Shown piece after piece: positions 22,911-33,591 of a DNA stretch of 64,000 nucleotides. Made by a program: the position numbers and the translations under genes. The stretch comes from Sesamum alatum (Eukaryota > Streptophyta > Magnoliopsida > Lamiales > Pedaliaceae). The DNA is taken from the NCBI GenBank assembly GCA_034509735.1, contig JACGWO010000001.1, positions 13,780,854 to 13,844,853 on the forward strand. The letters run 5' to 3'. Every line of letters begins with the position of its first letter. The stretch's first letter is position 1. A model generated the notes under the pieces. It did not search any database. It saw only the letters and a list, made by a program, of their open reading frames with translations, and was not told the DNA's origin.

Positions 22911-24060
22911 ACTCCGACAACCACAAATTTAGTTTGAAGAGTACTTTTATCTACTGATTGAATCCCATTTTGCAGTCTGTTGTACATTGACATAGACTTT
23001 AATCCTGCTACCATCGTCCACATTCTTAGATCATAGATAACTCTGTTCACCAGTTGTATGCGAAGAATGAACTTAACTAGTTTCTTGAGATTGTTTTCTA
23101 GTATCTTCATATTGATACACCAGATACTGTCTTCTTGACCATTTTTGTTCTGTTTAGCACTTTATAAAATTATGGATTGCAGAGTTGACGACTTTACGTC
23201 CTTCAAATTTTCACACAGTTTTGACGACTTCTGTTTGTCGCTTGAGTATGTATGTGTGGAGCAAGTCAGACAACTTGTGAATTGTGATGCATACTGTTAA
23301 TTTTTAGAAAAATTCTTGTTTAATTTGCTAAGAGCCAAATATCACTAGTCATAAATATTCCATATATCCTACTTCAAAAAAAAAAATGAAATACATACAT
23401 GCATGTACATATACATAATACACAAACAAATACGTGTGATTTTTCATAAAAATGTAATATTTGCATAAACTTCGCTCGACCCCAGATTTTGGATTAAATT
23501 ATTTATTTTAAGTCTGTTGCATCATCTATTCTATTTGATCTATACATATTATGTTTATAAAAATGACATCAGAAAGACTTTATAATAAATCTATGAGTTT
23601 AAAAAAAATTGCGTATTTAATCGTACCAAAAGAAGCTATAATTGAAATTAACTTAGAATTTGTTTTATTATTTTACACTGTACTTGTTTGAATAGTTCAT
23701 TTTTAAAATCATTTGACGTAATTGAGTCATTTTTAGTAACACTGTGATGAATTTCAAATTCCTTTAATATAGAATTATTTGAAATTACTTCATCAAATCT
23801 ATTCATCCAAACAAAGCCTTAAAAGATTCCGGTATTAAAGTTTGAAGATCACATGTATACTTTTAGTTTTCCTTTTATAAAATTTTGATAGAAAATTTGG
23901 ATAATAATTTAAACCGCATCTATTCTCTCTGTTTGTTTCATTTATATATTTGCCCCATAAAGCCAAATACAAAAATTCTCTTCTTTGAATTTTGTTGCCT
24001 CTTGCCAAACACACCCTTGCAAGATCACTCAATTTCAAATAATCTCTTTCCCGCTTTCGA
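22911..24060. other. intergenic region
   Basis: Contains presumed 3' UTR of the TVP15-like gene, then A+T-rich DNA. The stretch 23700-23825, with CCAAACAAAGCCTTAAAAG at its end, looks like a decayed MITE end. No gene was recognised. From about 23900 the sequence becomes C/T-rich and is likely the promoter of the coiled-coil gene. Confidence 0.4.
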
Positions 24061-25197
24061 CATTTCCCCTCTCTCTCCGTTCCTCCGCCGTTCAGACCAA
24101 CCGCCGCAAGTCCATTCTGACGACGGCGAGGTGAGCGTATTTCTCGTCTTACGATACAGATTTGAGTTGTTGATTCTTTTCCGAGTTTTGGGGTTTTCAA
24201 CTCCTATTGTTAAGGACTTGCAAGATTACTGCAGTTGTTGTGGAGCAGATCAATCTTCTTCTTCTTCTTCTTCTTCTGTGTGTGTGTGTGTGTGTGTGTG
24301 TGTTTGGCCCCCTCTTTCCCCCTTCAAGATTAATTGGAATTTTTATCAGACTTTGTACATTTTTGCAGCCCCCATTGTTTTTCTTCTCTTGTTTGATTTA
24401 TGTTACCTTTTTCCAGGTGTTAGTTATAGTAGATCTTGGCCGTGCAATTCTAAAAATTAATACTGCGAGTACAATGCTTTTAATTGGGTCCTCCTGTGTC
24501 AATTACATATACAATTATGCCAGGAGTAATAATGAAATAGACTTCACCCAAATTCCTTGTCTAAAGACTGCTGAAGAAGTAGCTTGTTTATCTTAATCAT
24601 TCTCTGGTAACATTCCTGGTTGTTGAAACAATTATTATAGCAACAGGAAGGAAAAATTAATGAAGAAAATTAGGTTTTCTTTTTAATAACAACATAGTGT
24701 TTGTGCTTCTTTATTTTCATGACTTCTTCATTTCAAGATCTGAACTAAATTTCAAAATGAGAACTTCTCTAAGTCCGGTGCTTATAGTTATAGTGAAGCC
24801 ATCGCCTTTCTAGGTCAGTCCAACTACCATGATTTCTTCTTTATTTATGAGTGTTATTAGAGCAGAAAACTACAGCAGAAGTAGTTGATTCTTAAAGATG
24901 TTACTATAGTTTTATTTAGATTATGCAATTCAGTATTTTGGTGGTCTGTTTTCTAGAGAAAACAACAAAAAGATTAAGAATCTTAGGGGAAATGCGATTA
25001 GGAATTCAGATGTATAAATAATGTCTCATGCATATCTAATTTATTCTCAGTTAGGGGTTTGAACTTCTTAAAATGCTTCAAATAGATAGAGTTACAAAAA
25101 CTATTGTTTTATTTCACAGTTAGGTTTTTTGCTATGTTAAGTTTATATATCAACTTGTGCACAACAGTGCAGGAACTTGTATAAAGAAGTAAAAGAA
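24061..25197 (+). other. 5' UTR and leader intron of the coiled-coil gene
   Basis: A C-rich leader exon (about 24061-24130) ends at a plausible donor, CGAG|GTGAGCG (24130/24131). The matching acceptor is CAGTGCAG|GAAC at 25172. The intron contains two adjacent microsatellites, (CTT)n at about 24255-24276 and (TG)n at about 24277-24304. The intron is inferred from splice signals only. Confidence 0.55.
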
Positions 25198-27867
25198 ATG
25201 GACAGACTTTATGATGAGCTAGATGAAGTTAAAATTGAGGTGGAAAAGCTCAGAGAAGAATGCCGGGCCAAAAATGAGTTGTCCGAAAGTTTGAGGAAAG
25301 CCCAAGTTGAGCAACTAGCCAAAATTCAGCAGGCAAAGTTGGAGATTGATAGACTGGCCCAGGAACTGAATGCCAAGTCTATGGAGATACGTGAGATCAG
25401 GAAAATGTATGAGGAACTTCAGTGCAGTTTGCACAGAAAGGACTTGTTTCTCCAGCAGATTAGTTCTGCAAATGAAAAACGTCAAGCAGAATTCGGGGAG
25501 AAAATTCTGAAATTGGAGGGTGAAAACAGAGATCTGGCATTGGCTTTAGATGAAGCATCAGTAAGAATCCAGGATATGGAGAAGAAGCTATGTGCAAGTT
25601 CTGAGGAAATTGCTGGTCTTAAGAGGCTTTTATTGATTAAACCAGAGAAGAGCTTTGAAATGCAGAAGAATGAACTGAAAGATCTGAAAGAGAGAGATCA
25701 ATACATGCTCAAACTGGAGGAGGAAAGTAGGATAACTCAAGATCAGTTGAAATGGAAAAGCGAGCAGTTTTCACACCTTGAAGAAGCACATCAAAAGCTT
25801 CAGACTCAGTTCCATGAGAGTAAGGTGGAGTGGCAGAAGGAGAAATTCTCACTCGTTGATGAAATTTCTTCCTTGCAAGCTACTTTGGATGCTCAGGTTC
25901 GAGTTTCAGAAAGCCTGGAGACCCAGTTGCGGATGAGTAATCAAGCCTTAGCTCACGAAGAGAGCAGAAGGAAAGTTCTTGAAATTCAGCTGTCTGAATC
26001 TAGATCGCAATTTGAGAATGTCTTCCTAGAGTGTGAAGCTGCCAAAACGGAGATTGATCAGTTAACCATGAAAAGGGATGAAGAGATTGCGGAGCTACGG
26101 AGCCTGGTGAGGAAAAATGAGATACTTGCCAAAGAAATGAAATACAGAACTGCACAGTTAGAGCAGGAAAACAGTGACTTGCTAGAGTCTCTGAAAAACA
26201 ATCAAGAGGCTCAGCTTAATAATAATGCCACATTGTCTTCATTGAAACAGTTGCGAAACAAACTTCAAGGTTTGGAGAAGATGCATAATAAATGTGCTAT
26301 AAACCTCAAAGAGAAGGAGGTTGAGTGGAATTCTCAGATAGACAAATTGAAGGGAGATCTAGACTGTTGCTTATCTGAGTTGGATGAGAAAAATAAAAGC
26401 ATGAGAGAACTCCATACGGAGCTGGAAGACAGCCGGTGCCTATTGGAGGTTAAGAACGACGAAATTTTTGCTTTAATCATGGTCTTGAAATCAGAGTTTT
26501 ATGTTGCTTACTCAAAGCTGTATGAGGCAAAAGAGAAGTTGGAGATGGGCATTGAGCAAATTGAAGAGAAAAACCTGCTTCTAAATCAGCAGTTGCAATC
26601 AAAGAATATGGAGCTGCTTAAAGTCCATGCCGAACTGAAACATAGAAGTGATGACATAGCAGTTTTAATGGAGAGGGTCCAATCTCTAGATTCCTTAAAG
26701 CAGAAAGATAATCTCATGGAGGAAGAACTGAGGAGGTATAAAACAATGCTTGATGAATCAAATGAACGTCAGCTTCGCTTGCAACAACAAGTTCTTGAGT
26801 TGGAAACTACCCAGAGAGAGAACATAAAAAATGCTCTAGATTCAGTAACTTTGGAGCTGGTGAGCAGAACTTCCGAAGCTGAGGAATACAAGCTCGAATT
26901 GGGGAAGTGGAAATCTGAGGCTGAACGGCTGAAATTAAGTTTGGAGGAAAATCAGCAAGCACATGCACAAGAGAAAACCAACCTTCTTGTCATTGTGAAA
27001 GATAAAGATACCGAAATTGGTGAACTGCATGAACAGATTTCCATGCTAGAATCGGCAATCTTAGCAAAATCAGAGGCTGCAGAAATGGTCCATCAAGAGA
27101 AGGATAACTATATGCGACTTGCTGCAGATAGGAACTGTAGCATCCAAAGTCTTCAGAATGAGATTGCTCAACTGAAGAAAGAGTTAGCTGAAAGAGAAGC
27201 TGGAAATAGTGCTTTATTAGATGCACATAACACCCTTGAGCAGGAATATGAGAGTTTATCATTCAATACAAAAGAAAAAGATCGGAAAATACACGAACTT
27301 CAGAACGAGCTGGAATCATTGGATCAAGGCTTAAAGAAGGCCGAGGGTCAGAAAATCTTAGAAATTGAAGAGAAAACCCAGATAATTGCAAACTTGGAGA
27401 AAGAACTGAATACTTTGCACAAGGAAGTGGAATTTCAAGGAAAATCCTTGACTGAGTCCAAGCAAGTAGCTTTGCAGCTTGCAGCTTCATTGCGAACACA
27501 GAAATCAGAGATGCAAGAGGTCCAAAGCCAACATGGGAAGGAAATCAGGTACTTTGAGAGTCTCCTTAAGGAGCTTGAGTCCCATAAACAAGCTTTGCTT
27601 GAAGACCTTGAGAAAGCATCAATTGACAGAGAGGCTTTGCTTGCACAACTTGAGGGTCTATGTGGACAAATTGGAGTTTTCTGCGGAGAAGATGATGAGT
27701 TGATGCGCATGTTGGGGAAGATGTCGCACCTTTCTGAGGAAGTCGGTGAACCAACACGAAATCTGTTGGCAAATGGACTGGATGATGCCGCCGCCTTTTC
27801 ATCCTCAAGAAAATCAATTCAAGTGGCTATTGATGAAAGAACTCCACTGACAGAGTTGAACTGTTAA
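25198..27867 (+). CDS. long coiled-coil protein, At4g38062 type
   Basis: A single uninterrupted 889-codon exon starting at ATG 25198 (MDRLYDELDEVKIEVEKLR). An in-frame extension upstream to 25177 has no ATG and abuts the predicted splice acceptor, so the later ATG was chosen. Nearly the whole protein is Glu/Lys/Leu/Gln-rich heptad-repeat coiled coil (for example EKLREECRAKNELSESLRK), with no recognised catalytic domain, signal peptide or membrane segment. The last ~45 residues (LLANGLDDAAAFSSSRK ... DERTPLTELNC) are not coiled coil. It resembles the Arabidopsis uncharacterised protein At4g38062 in its first residues and architecture. A scaffold or tether role is plausible but not shown. Codon use is ordinary and no break is seen. 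Confidence 0.9.
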   Translation: MDRLYDELDEVKIEVEKLREECRAKNELSESLRKAQVEQLAKIQQAKLEIDRLAQELNAKSMEIREIRKMYEELQCSLHRKDLFLQQISSANEKRQAEFGEKILKLEGENRDLALALDEASVRIQDMEKKLCASSEEIAGLKRLLLIKPEKSFEMQKNELKDLKERDQYMLKLEEESRITQDQLKWKSEQFSHLEEAHQKLQTQFHESKVEWQKEKFSLVDEISSLQATLDAQVRVSESLETQLRMSNQALAHEESRRKVLEIQLSESRSQFENVFLECEAAKTEIDQLTMKRDEEIAELRSLVRKNEILAKEMKYRTAQLEQENSDLLESLKNNQEAQLNNNATLSSLKQLRNKLQGLEKMHNKCAINLKEKEVEWNSQIDKLKGDLDCCLSELDEKNKSMRELHTELEDSRCLLEVKNDEIFALIMVLKSEFYVAYSKLYEAKEKLEMGIEQIEEKNLLLNQQLQSKNMELLKVHAELKHRSDDIAVLMERVQSLDSLKQKDNLMEEELRRYKTMLDESNERQLRLQQQVLELETTQRENIKNALDSVTLELVSRTSEAEEYKLELGKWKSEAERLKLSLEENQQAHAQEKTNLLVIVKDKDTEIGELHEQISMLESAILAKSEAAEMVHQEKDNYMRLAADRNCSIQSLQNEIAQLKKELAEREAGNSALLDAHNTLEQEYESLSFNTKEKDRKIHELQNELESLDQGLKKAEGQKILEIEEKTQIIANLEKELNTLHKEVEFQGKSLTESKQVALQLAASLRTQKSEMQEVQSQHGKEIRYFESLLKELESHKQALLEDLEKASIDREALLAQLEGLCGQIGVFCGEDDELMRMLGKMSHLSEEVGEPTRNLLANGLDDAAAFSSSRKSIQVAIDERTPLTELNC

Positions 27868-28409
27868 CTCCTCTCTAGTGAGGTAAAGGTATGCATAAAT
27901 GCATGTACCGTTGTTACAAATGTAAACTGAGTGATTGTATTCAACTCAAAGGATCAGACTACAAGTAACATTAATGAGGATCAAGGGTTTTAAGGTGCTT
28001 GTTCTCCTCTACAAATCACAACCTATTTGTAACATGTTATTAGTTCATGAAGAATTTGAGATGTCCCATTTTGGAACGCTCCAATTACAAGTGGATCTTT
28101 ATCATCACCTTAGGCTTGCATAGTTTCTGCAATCTGGTTGTTTTCAGTCTCACCTACACCACCTTTTTGTATCAAAGCCATACTGTAAAACTTTCTACTT
28201 TCAAGAATAACTTTTGATTGATTCTGATTTATATATATATATATATATATATGTCAGCATCTATGGAATACTACATAAGAAGCCAATATACAACCAATTA
28301 TCAATAATCCACCAGCCAATATATCAATGTGTGTATGTTTATCCAATGAGAGTGTGAATTCAAATTTGAGGTTATATTAGGTTGTCATTCTTCAAAAATA
28401 GTGGAGTAT
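27868..28409. other. convergent 3' ends region
   Basis: Holds the presumed 3' UTRs of the coiled-coil gene (plus) and MDP1 (minus), which converge here. A (TA)n microsatellite lies at about 28230-28252. No other gene was seen. Confidence 0.5.
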
Positions 28410-30428
28410 TTATTCCTCCTCCGTTTCTGATGAACTTGATTTTTTCGAAATTCTTCCCCGTCCTTGTTTGTTTCTTTCTGAAGATGAATGATTTTGTGAG
28501 AAGTTGGAGAGCCCCTGTCTCAGAGCTCCCAGATTCACACCATTGCCAACCAAGATGCTTGTAACACCCATTTTAGAAACCTATGGATGACAATTACAAA
28601 GTAAAAGGTGAACAACCAATAAGAAAATGAGATTAACTCCATAGTATCATCCTCCAGGGTTTTTATGGACAGAAGTTATCCTGAAACTGTACTTGTCTAT
28701 ACAGAACAGATAACTAACTATAGGGAAGAGATCTTACTGCATCTATGTTGAGATCCTCGTCGTCAAAGAAGAGCATTTCATTGTATGGAATCCGAGTCCT
28801 CCTATTAATTCTTTGAAAGTGATCAGTCTTGTGGGTCCGACTAGAAAATATCTCCTGAAACATTGTAATTTACTGCAGTTTGGCGACTTGCAGACAGTTT
28901 CTGGGAAATCATTGAAGAAAGCACTATCCATCCCAAACATGATGTAGCAACGCATTTAAGTTTCTTATTCGTTATTGCATGAATTAAAAGTTCTGCTCAA
29001 GTTGGCTTATCTTTCATAATGAAAAACCCATTCCAACCTAGCTTGAAACAACTTTAACCTCGTACCTAACTGTCCAACTATCAGAACCAAAGCTACATAG
29101 ATTCACAAAATACAGGGGAACCACCTAATTTAGCTAACTACAATGTAGAAGCACATTGATTAGTTTCAAGGAAATACACCAGTTAACACTTTCTAACTAG
29201 GATTCATCTTTGAGGATGTTACAATTAGGTTACTACTCCAGCAGACATAGGCTTGGTAGCCTCTGCCAAAAACAGCTAACACTCTACAACTAAAGGCAAT
29301 TTTTAGCTTTGTTATTCTTCAGAAATTGTGATTCTTGGAATGCTATTCAAATTAAGATCATTTAGTCAATGTGGAGCCTGGAGAACTAATGCTCCAGTTA
29401 ACTTACCTGAGCCACAAACATTGATTTTATCCCCAATTTCTCGAGAAACGTGTTTGCTGTATCAGGAGTTGGTGATCTTGAGGCAATAGCAACATTAACA
29501 CCTTTATCCTTGAGAGCATAGAGAATGCCTTTGGCATGAGGATACAATTTTGGCATTTCACGTTTGGACCGGCATTCACTAGAGAAAAGCAATCAGCAGC
29601 GAGTTTAGCACAAAAGAATAGTCAAGCATATAAACGTTAGTAAGAAGCTATCCAATAAACAAGAAGATCTCATAATTCAATTTCTCCCTAGACAAGACAC
29701 AAGACATTCCTACCCTCCCCGCTTGCAGGTGGCGCGCTAACTTCTGAAATCCTTTCTAGTTTCTCCAATGGAAGCACCCCAAAACATCAAACCAATTTCG
29801 GCCGGGTGAAAGTTTCTTAGTCCAGTAACAATAGCATTATTCATTATCTAGATGCTGCAAAAATGGGTCATGAAACTAACTAGACTAAAATAAAACTAAA
29901 TCTTCAACTATGTCTATATGCACCTATAGAGATGCTAAAACATTGAAAAACTTTCTTTTGCTCTTATTATGGAGGTGGAACCTAATAGGATAACAAGGAA
30001 AACATTTCCCAAGTATTCGAACACTACTAATTTTCATCTACCATTTCAATCTTCGCATTGAAATTCTCCAGAGACATGTTCTTTCTGTTAAGAACCTCAT
30101 CAAGAACACTACATTGATGCTTGGGATTTCCCTCCAATACTTATTAACTAAAGCAAACAAAGAAGAATAAAGGTAGAATCATTCATCATCCACAGACTGT
30201 AACTCACAGAGTTTTGCAAATTCTATGAAAAAAACAAAATCCCAATTTATAAATTCTAACCGCGCAACATAAGTAAGTAAATGGCGGAGAAATGGGGGGA
30301 AAAGAGGGAGGTAAGTACCAGTAGAAGGGCCAGAGAGTGTAATCGAGATCGAAGACGACGAGGCGAGGCAGCAACTGAACCAGTCCCATAATCTCCATTG
30401 CCTCATTCTTCACCCCTTCGTCTCCCAT
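28410..30428 (-). CDS. MDP1: magnesium-dependent phosphatase 1 (HAD superfamily)
   Basis: A Mg2+-dependent phosphatase of the HAD superfamily, probably cytosolic, acting on phosphotyrosine and phosphosugar-type substrates in studied homologues. Four exons: 30428-30319, 29578-29407, 28854-28738 and 28580-28410. They join without a break to 189 aa, close to the family's usual 150-190. Motif I is VVFDLDYTLWPF, with nucleophile Asp27 and acid/base Asp29. Motif II is the Ser in IASRSPTPD. The conserved EIFSSRTHKTDHF block (motif III Lys) and the motif IV acidic pair in MLFFDDEDLNID follow, then GVTSILVGNGVNL. The C-terminal ~35 residues are Ser/Glu/Lys-rich and variable. A CT-rich microsatellite directly precedes the ATG (30430-30460) in the leader. 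All introns are GT-AG. Confidence 0.95.
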
Positions 30429-30771
30429 CTCTCTCTCTCTCTCACTCTTTCTCTCTCTTGATTTTCTCTATTATCCTTTATTATTGTAAAGAATTTCACT
30501 GTTTCATTTCATTTTCTCCACGTATTCGAGATGATAAAATCAAACATAATATTAACTAAAATATTTTTATTGAGTGTTTTTTAATAATTTTGACATGTTT
30601 TCTCGTATATATGTACATTCATATGCAAATAAATAAATATTACTATATATATTTATACAAATATATAAAAAAGATATGGTTTGATAATGAACAGTATTTT
30701 TTTTCACAATATATAACAAAATATATAAAACAACAAATATTAATATATATATACACATATATAAAAATATA
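30429..30771. other. MDP1 upstream region, A+T-rich
   Basis: A CT-rich leader (30430-30462) is followed by A+T-rich DNA. The stretch 30663-30735 resembles 31583-31655 on the other side of the foldback element (shared phrases TATGGTTTGATAATGAACA and CATGATTTGACAATGAACA), so the neighbourhood was locally duplicated. Confidence 0.45.
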
Positions 30772-31578
30772 GGATTAAATACAATTACCACCCCTGAAGT
30801 ATTCACCCTACATCAATTATCCCCCTAAAGTATTAAAACTTTAAAAAAAAATCCTGACCTTCTAACACTTTTAATTTTGAAGTTCAAAAAGTCCATTTTA
30901 CACTTACTAAAAATTGATTTATGAAAAAAAAAATTAAAGAGATTTTTAAAATACCAAAGCCATTCTTTTCTAAGTTGTATCGAATTTTATTTTCACTTGT
31001 TCATCGAGCTCTTTTTATTTTTATAGTTCTAAAGTATTCGGAGCTTATTTTATTTTAGTTTCACTTATTTGTCGGACCAAGTTAAAAATAAATTTATACA
31101 TTCATATAATTTCCACATTTATATAATTGTCATATATAAATAAATATATATTAATTGTGTATTTTCTTATTAGCTCATGATTAGCTCTTTCGATTCTATT
31201 AATTGTATATTTATTTAAGTATATATATAAATATATATATATGCATGTATAATTTTTTTTTAAAATTTGGTTTGACAAACAAGAAAAACTAAAATAAAAT
31301 GAACTCCAAATACTTTAGGATTACGAAAATAAAAAGAGCTCGATGAACAAGTGAAACTAGAATTAGACAAAGTTTTAAAAATGAATGGTTTTTGGTATTT
31401 TAAAAATTCCTATAATTTTTATTCAAAAAGCAATTTTTAGTAAGGGTAAAATAGACTTTTTGAACTTAAAAATGAAAGGAGTTAGAAGGCCAGGGTTTTT
31501 TTTTTTGAAGGTTTTAATACTTTAAGAGGGTAATTGATGTGGGGCGAATACTTTAGGGGTGGTAACTGTATTTAACCC
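30772..31578. mobile_element. MULE-like foldback element
   Basis: An 807-bp element. The left arm starts GGATTAAATACAATTACC. The right arm ends with the complement, ending GTATTTAACCC. It is bracketed by a perfect 9-bp TSD, AAAAATATA (30763-30771 and 31579-31587). The arms are long (several hundred bp) and would fold into a hairpin. No coding capacity. Confidence 0.9.
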
Positions 31579-31716
31579 AAAAATATATAAAGAGACATGA
31601 TTTGACAATGAACAATATTTTTTGTCCCTTAATATACAACACAATACATACAATACATTTTTTACTAAATTAAAGTTACAATACATTTTTTACTAATTAA
31701 AAGTAACTCCAGAAAC

Positions 31717-33086
31717 TGTTGAGATGTGGCCATGACCCTACTGGGAGGCCCAAGCCCACTCTGCCGCTACACCCTACAACTAGGATGGCCCAAGACCAAC
31801 TTGCAACCCAATCTATTGACCCAACCCACTTTATTACCCGACCCGGAGGATCCACTATTTATATCCCCTAACCCTAACCCTAACCCTAATAAGATGAAAC
31901 GCCTCTCTCTTTTCTCTCCCTGATTCTCCTCCCCAGACTCTTCGTCCTTGGGTGCTCTCTCTTCTCTCTAGTTTCCTCTCGCCATTTACAATGGCATCGG
32001 AACTTGGCTCCGCTGCCTCTTCCCCCCTTTCACCGACAGTTATCAACCCCTATAAATGGCCCCTTCTTTCTCCTGAGAAAATACAGATCTGAACTATCCT
32101 TCTCCTTTCCTTCTCTCGATAATTGTGATATACTCCTGTGTGGATCTTTGTGGATGGGTTTGATTGTGGGTTCAAGTCCTAATTGGCTTTGGTCCCAAGT
32201 TTGGTCTTGGAGCAACCGGTTGTTGGTGTGCCGGCCTATGTGGCTGTGTGCTTCTCACTCCGGACTCTAGCTCTCTGAGCCTATATTTGTTTAGGATTAG
32301 TTCCTTCTATTTTTGTTATACTTTTGTTTCCCCAGTTGGTTTATAATTAAGGGTTTGATAACCCATTCCCCTATGTAATTTATGATAAATCTATATATTC
32401 CTGGTGATTTCGGTTAGGGGTGACAATCTAACCTGAGCTCGCCAAAACCCGCCCCGGACCCGCCCTATTAGGGGCGGGTCCGGGTCCAAAATATTGAAAA
32501 CGGGTCGGGTAGCGGGTCCCGGGTCCTTAAGGACCCGCCCCATTTAGATATATATATATCTATATTTTTTTTCTTTTTTTTATTATGATAGAATAAACAC
32601 TAACAACATATTGTATTATTTAATTTATTTATTATTAGGTACATGTTCAATAGTTGATGAATTGAAAAATTGTCCCACAACATTTAACGATGAAAAAGAC
32701 GAAGAAGTTGTTACTAATGTATAATCAATAATTCAATATGAATTGTTTGAGTTGTTCTATTATGAACAATTTTATTTGTACTTGAAATCCTTTTTCGACT
32801 TGAATTTGAGTTAGATCATGAAAAATTAATTTTATTTGTAATTGATATATTTAATTTTTATTTTATTAATTTATAAAAAAATAAAAAATTAAAAATAAAT
32901 TAAAAAAATTGGGTCTACCGGGTTAGACCTGCCCCGCCGGGTTTTGTACCGGGGCGGGTCCCGGGTTGAAAAATAATCGGGGTGGGGTGAGTCCCGGGTC
33001 CTTCCCGGAGTTGGCGGGGCGGGTCCCGGGTCCACCCAAACCCGCCCCGTTGCCGCCCCTAATTTCGGTGGTCTGTCCACCTTACA
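31717..33086 (+). repeat. 5' LTR of the Copia element (with insertion)
   Basis: Matches the 3' LTR at 37497-38199 with many scattered differences. It is 1370 bp, or about 715 bp without the nested hAT MITE and its extra TSD. It contains a TATA-like CTATTTATAT at 31855-31864, followed at once by four CCCTAA units (31866-31889). Confidence 0.95.
32415..33061. mobile_element. hAT-type MITE nested in the Copia 5' LTR
   Basis: A 647-bp element with TIRs TAGGGGTGACAA and TTGCCGCCCCTA, and a perfect 8-bp TSD ATTTCGGT (32407-32414 and 33062-33069). Both subterminal ends are packed with CCCGCCCC/GGGGCGGGTCCGGG phrases. The centre is A+T-rich and non-coding. The uninterrupted 3' LTR is the empty site. 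Confidence 0.95.
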
Positions 33087-33087
33087 G

Positions 33088-33100
33088 TGGTATTAGAGCC
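33088..33100 (+). other. primer-binding site (initiator Met tRNA type)
   Basis: TGGTATTAGAGCC, one base after the 5' LTR end, is close to the canonical plant Copia TGGTATCAGAGC complementary to initiator tRNA-Met. Confidence 0.85.
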
Positions 33101-33591
33101 TTCGAGTTCTGTTGTTAGCCAAAGCTGCTCTAGTAAGAATGTTCTAACTCCTCTCGTCTAAATCTGAAACTTTAACTGCTGCATAATATTTATGCTAAGT
33201 GCAAAAATTTCTGCTTGGTGCTGCTTAGTGCGATATTTTTTTCTACTTAGTGCTGCTGAGTGCGATATTTTTGCTAAGTGCATATTTTTTGGATTAGTGT
33301 TGCTTAGTGCGAAAATTTATGCTTAGTGCAAAATCTTCCTGTCCAGTACTATACTATTATCCTGCTTTATATTCTAAATACTGCTTGTGCAAATCTCTGC
33401 TTAGTGCTACTGCTATTATTTTTTACACTGCTTTATGCTCCATTAAGTTATTATTTCTGCTTACTATCTATATCGACCAAGACCAATCATCTCTTATCCC
33501 TCACTTGGCCGGGTCCCCTGAGACCGTCGGGTATCTGGTTGAGGTTAAGAAGAGGTCCCCACTCTTTTTTAATTGCATTACACTCTCTGAT

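Noticed and set aside
25177..25197. Upstream start for the coiled-coil protein
   Set aside because: The frame begins at a TTG directly after a splice acceptor; the first ATG is at 25198 and matches the family's usual start.
27263..27817. Several minus-strand ORFs under the coiled-coil gene
   Set aside because: Shadows of the long plus-strand frame, with Ser/Leu/Arg-rich composition expected from antisense of Glu/Lys/Gln-rich codons.
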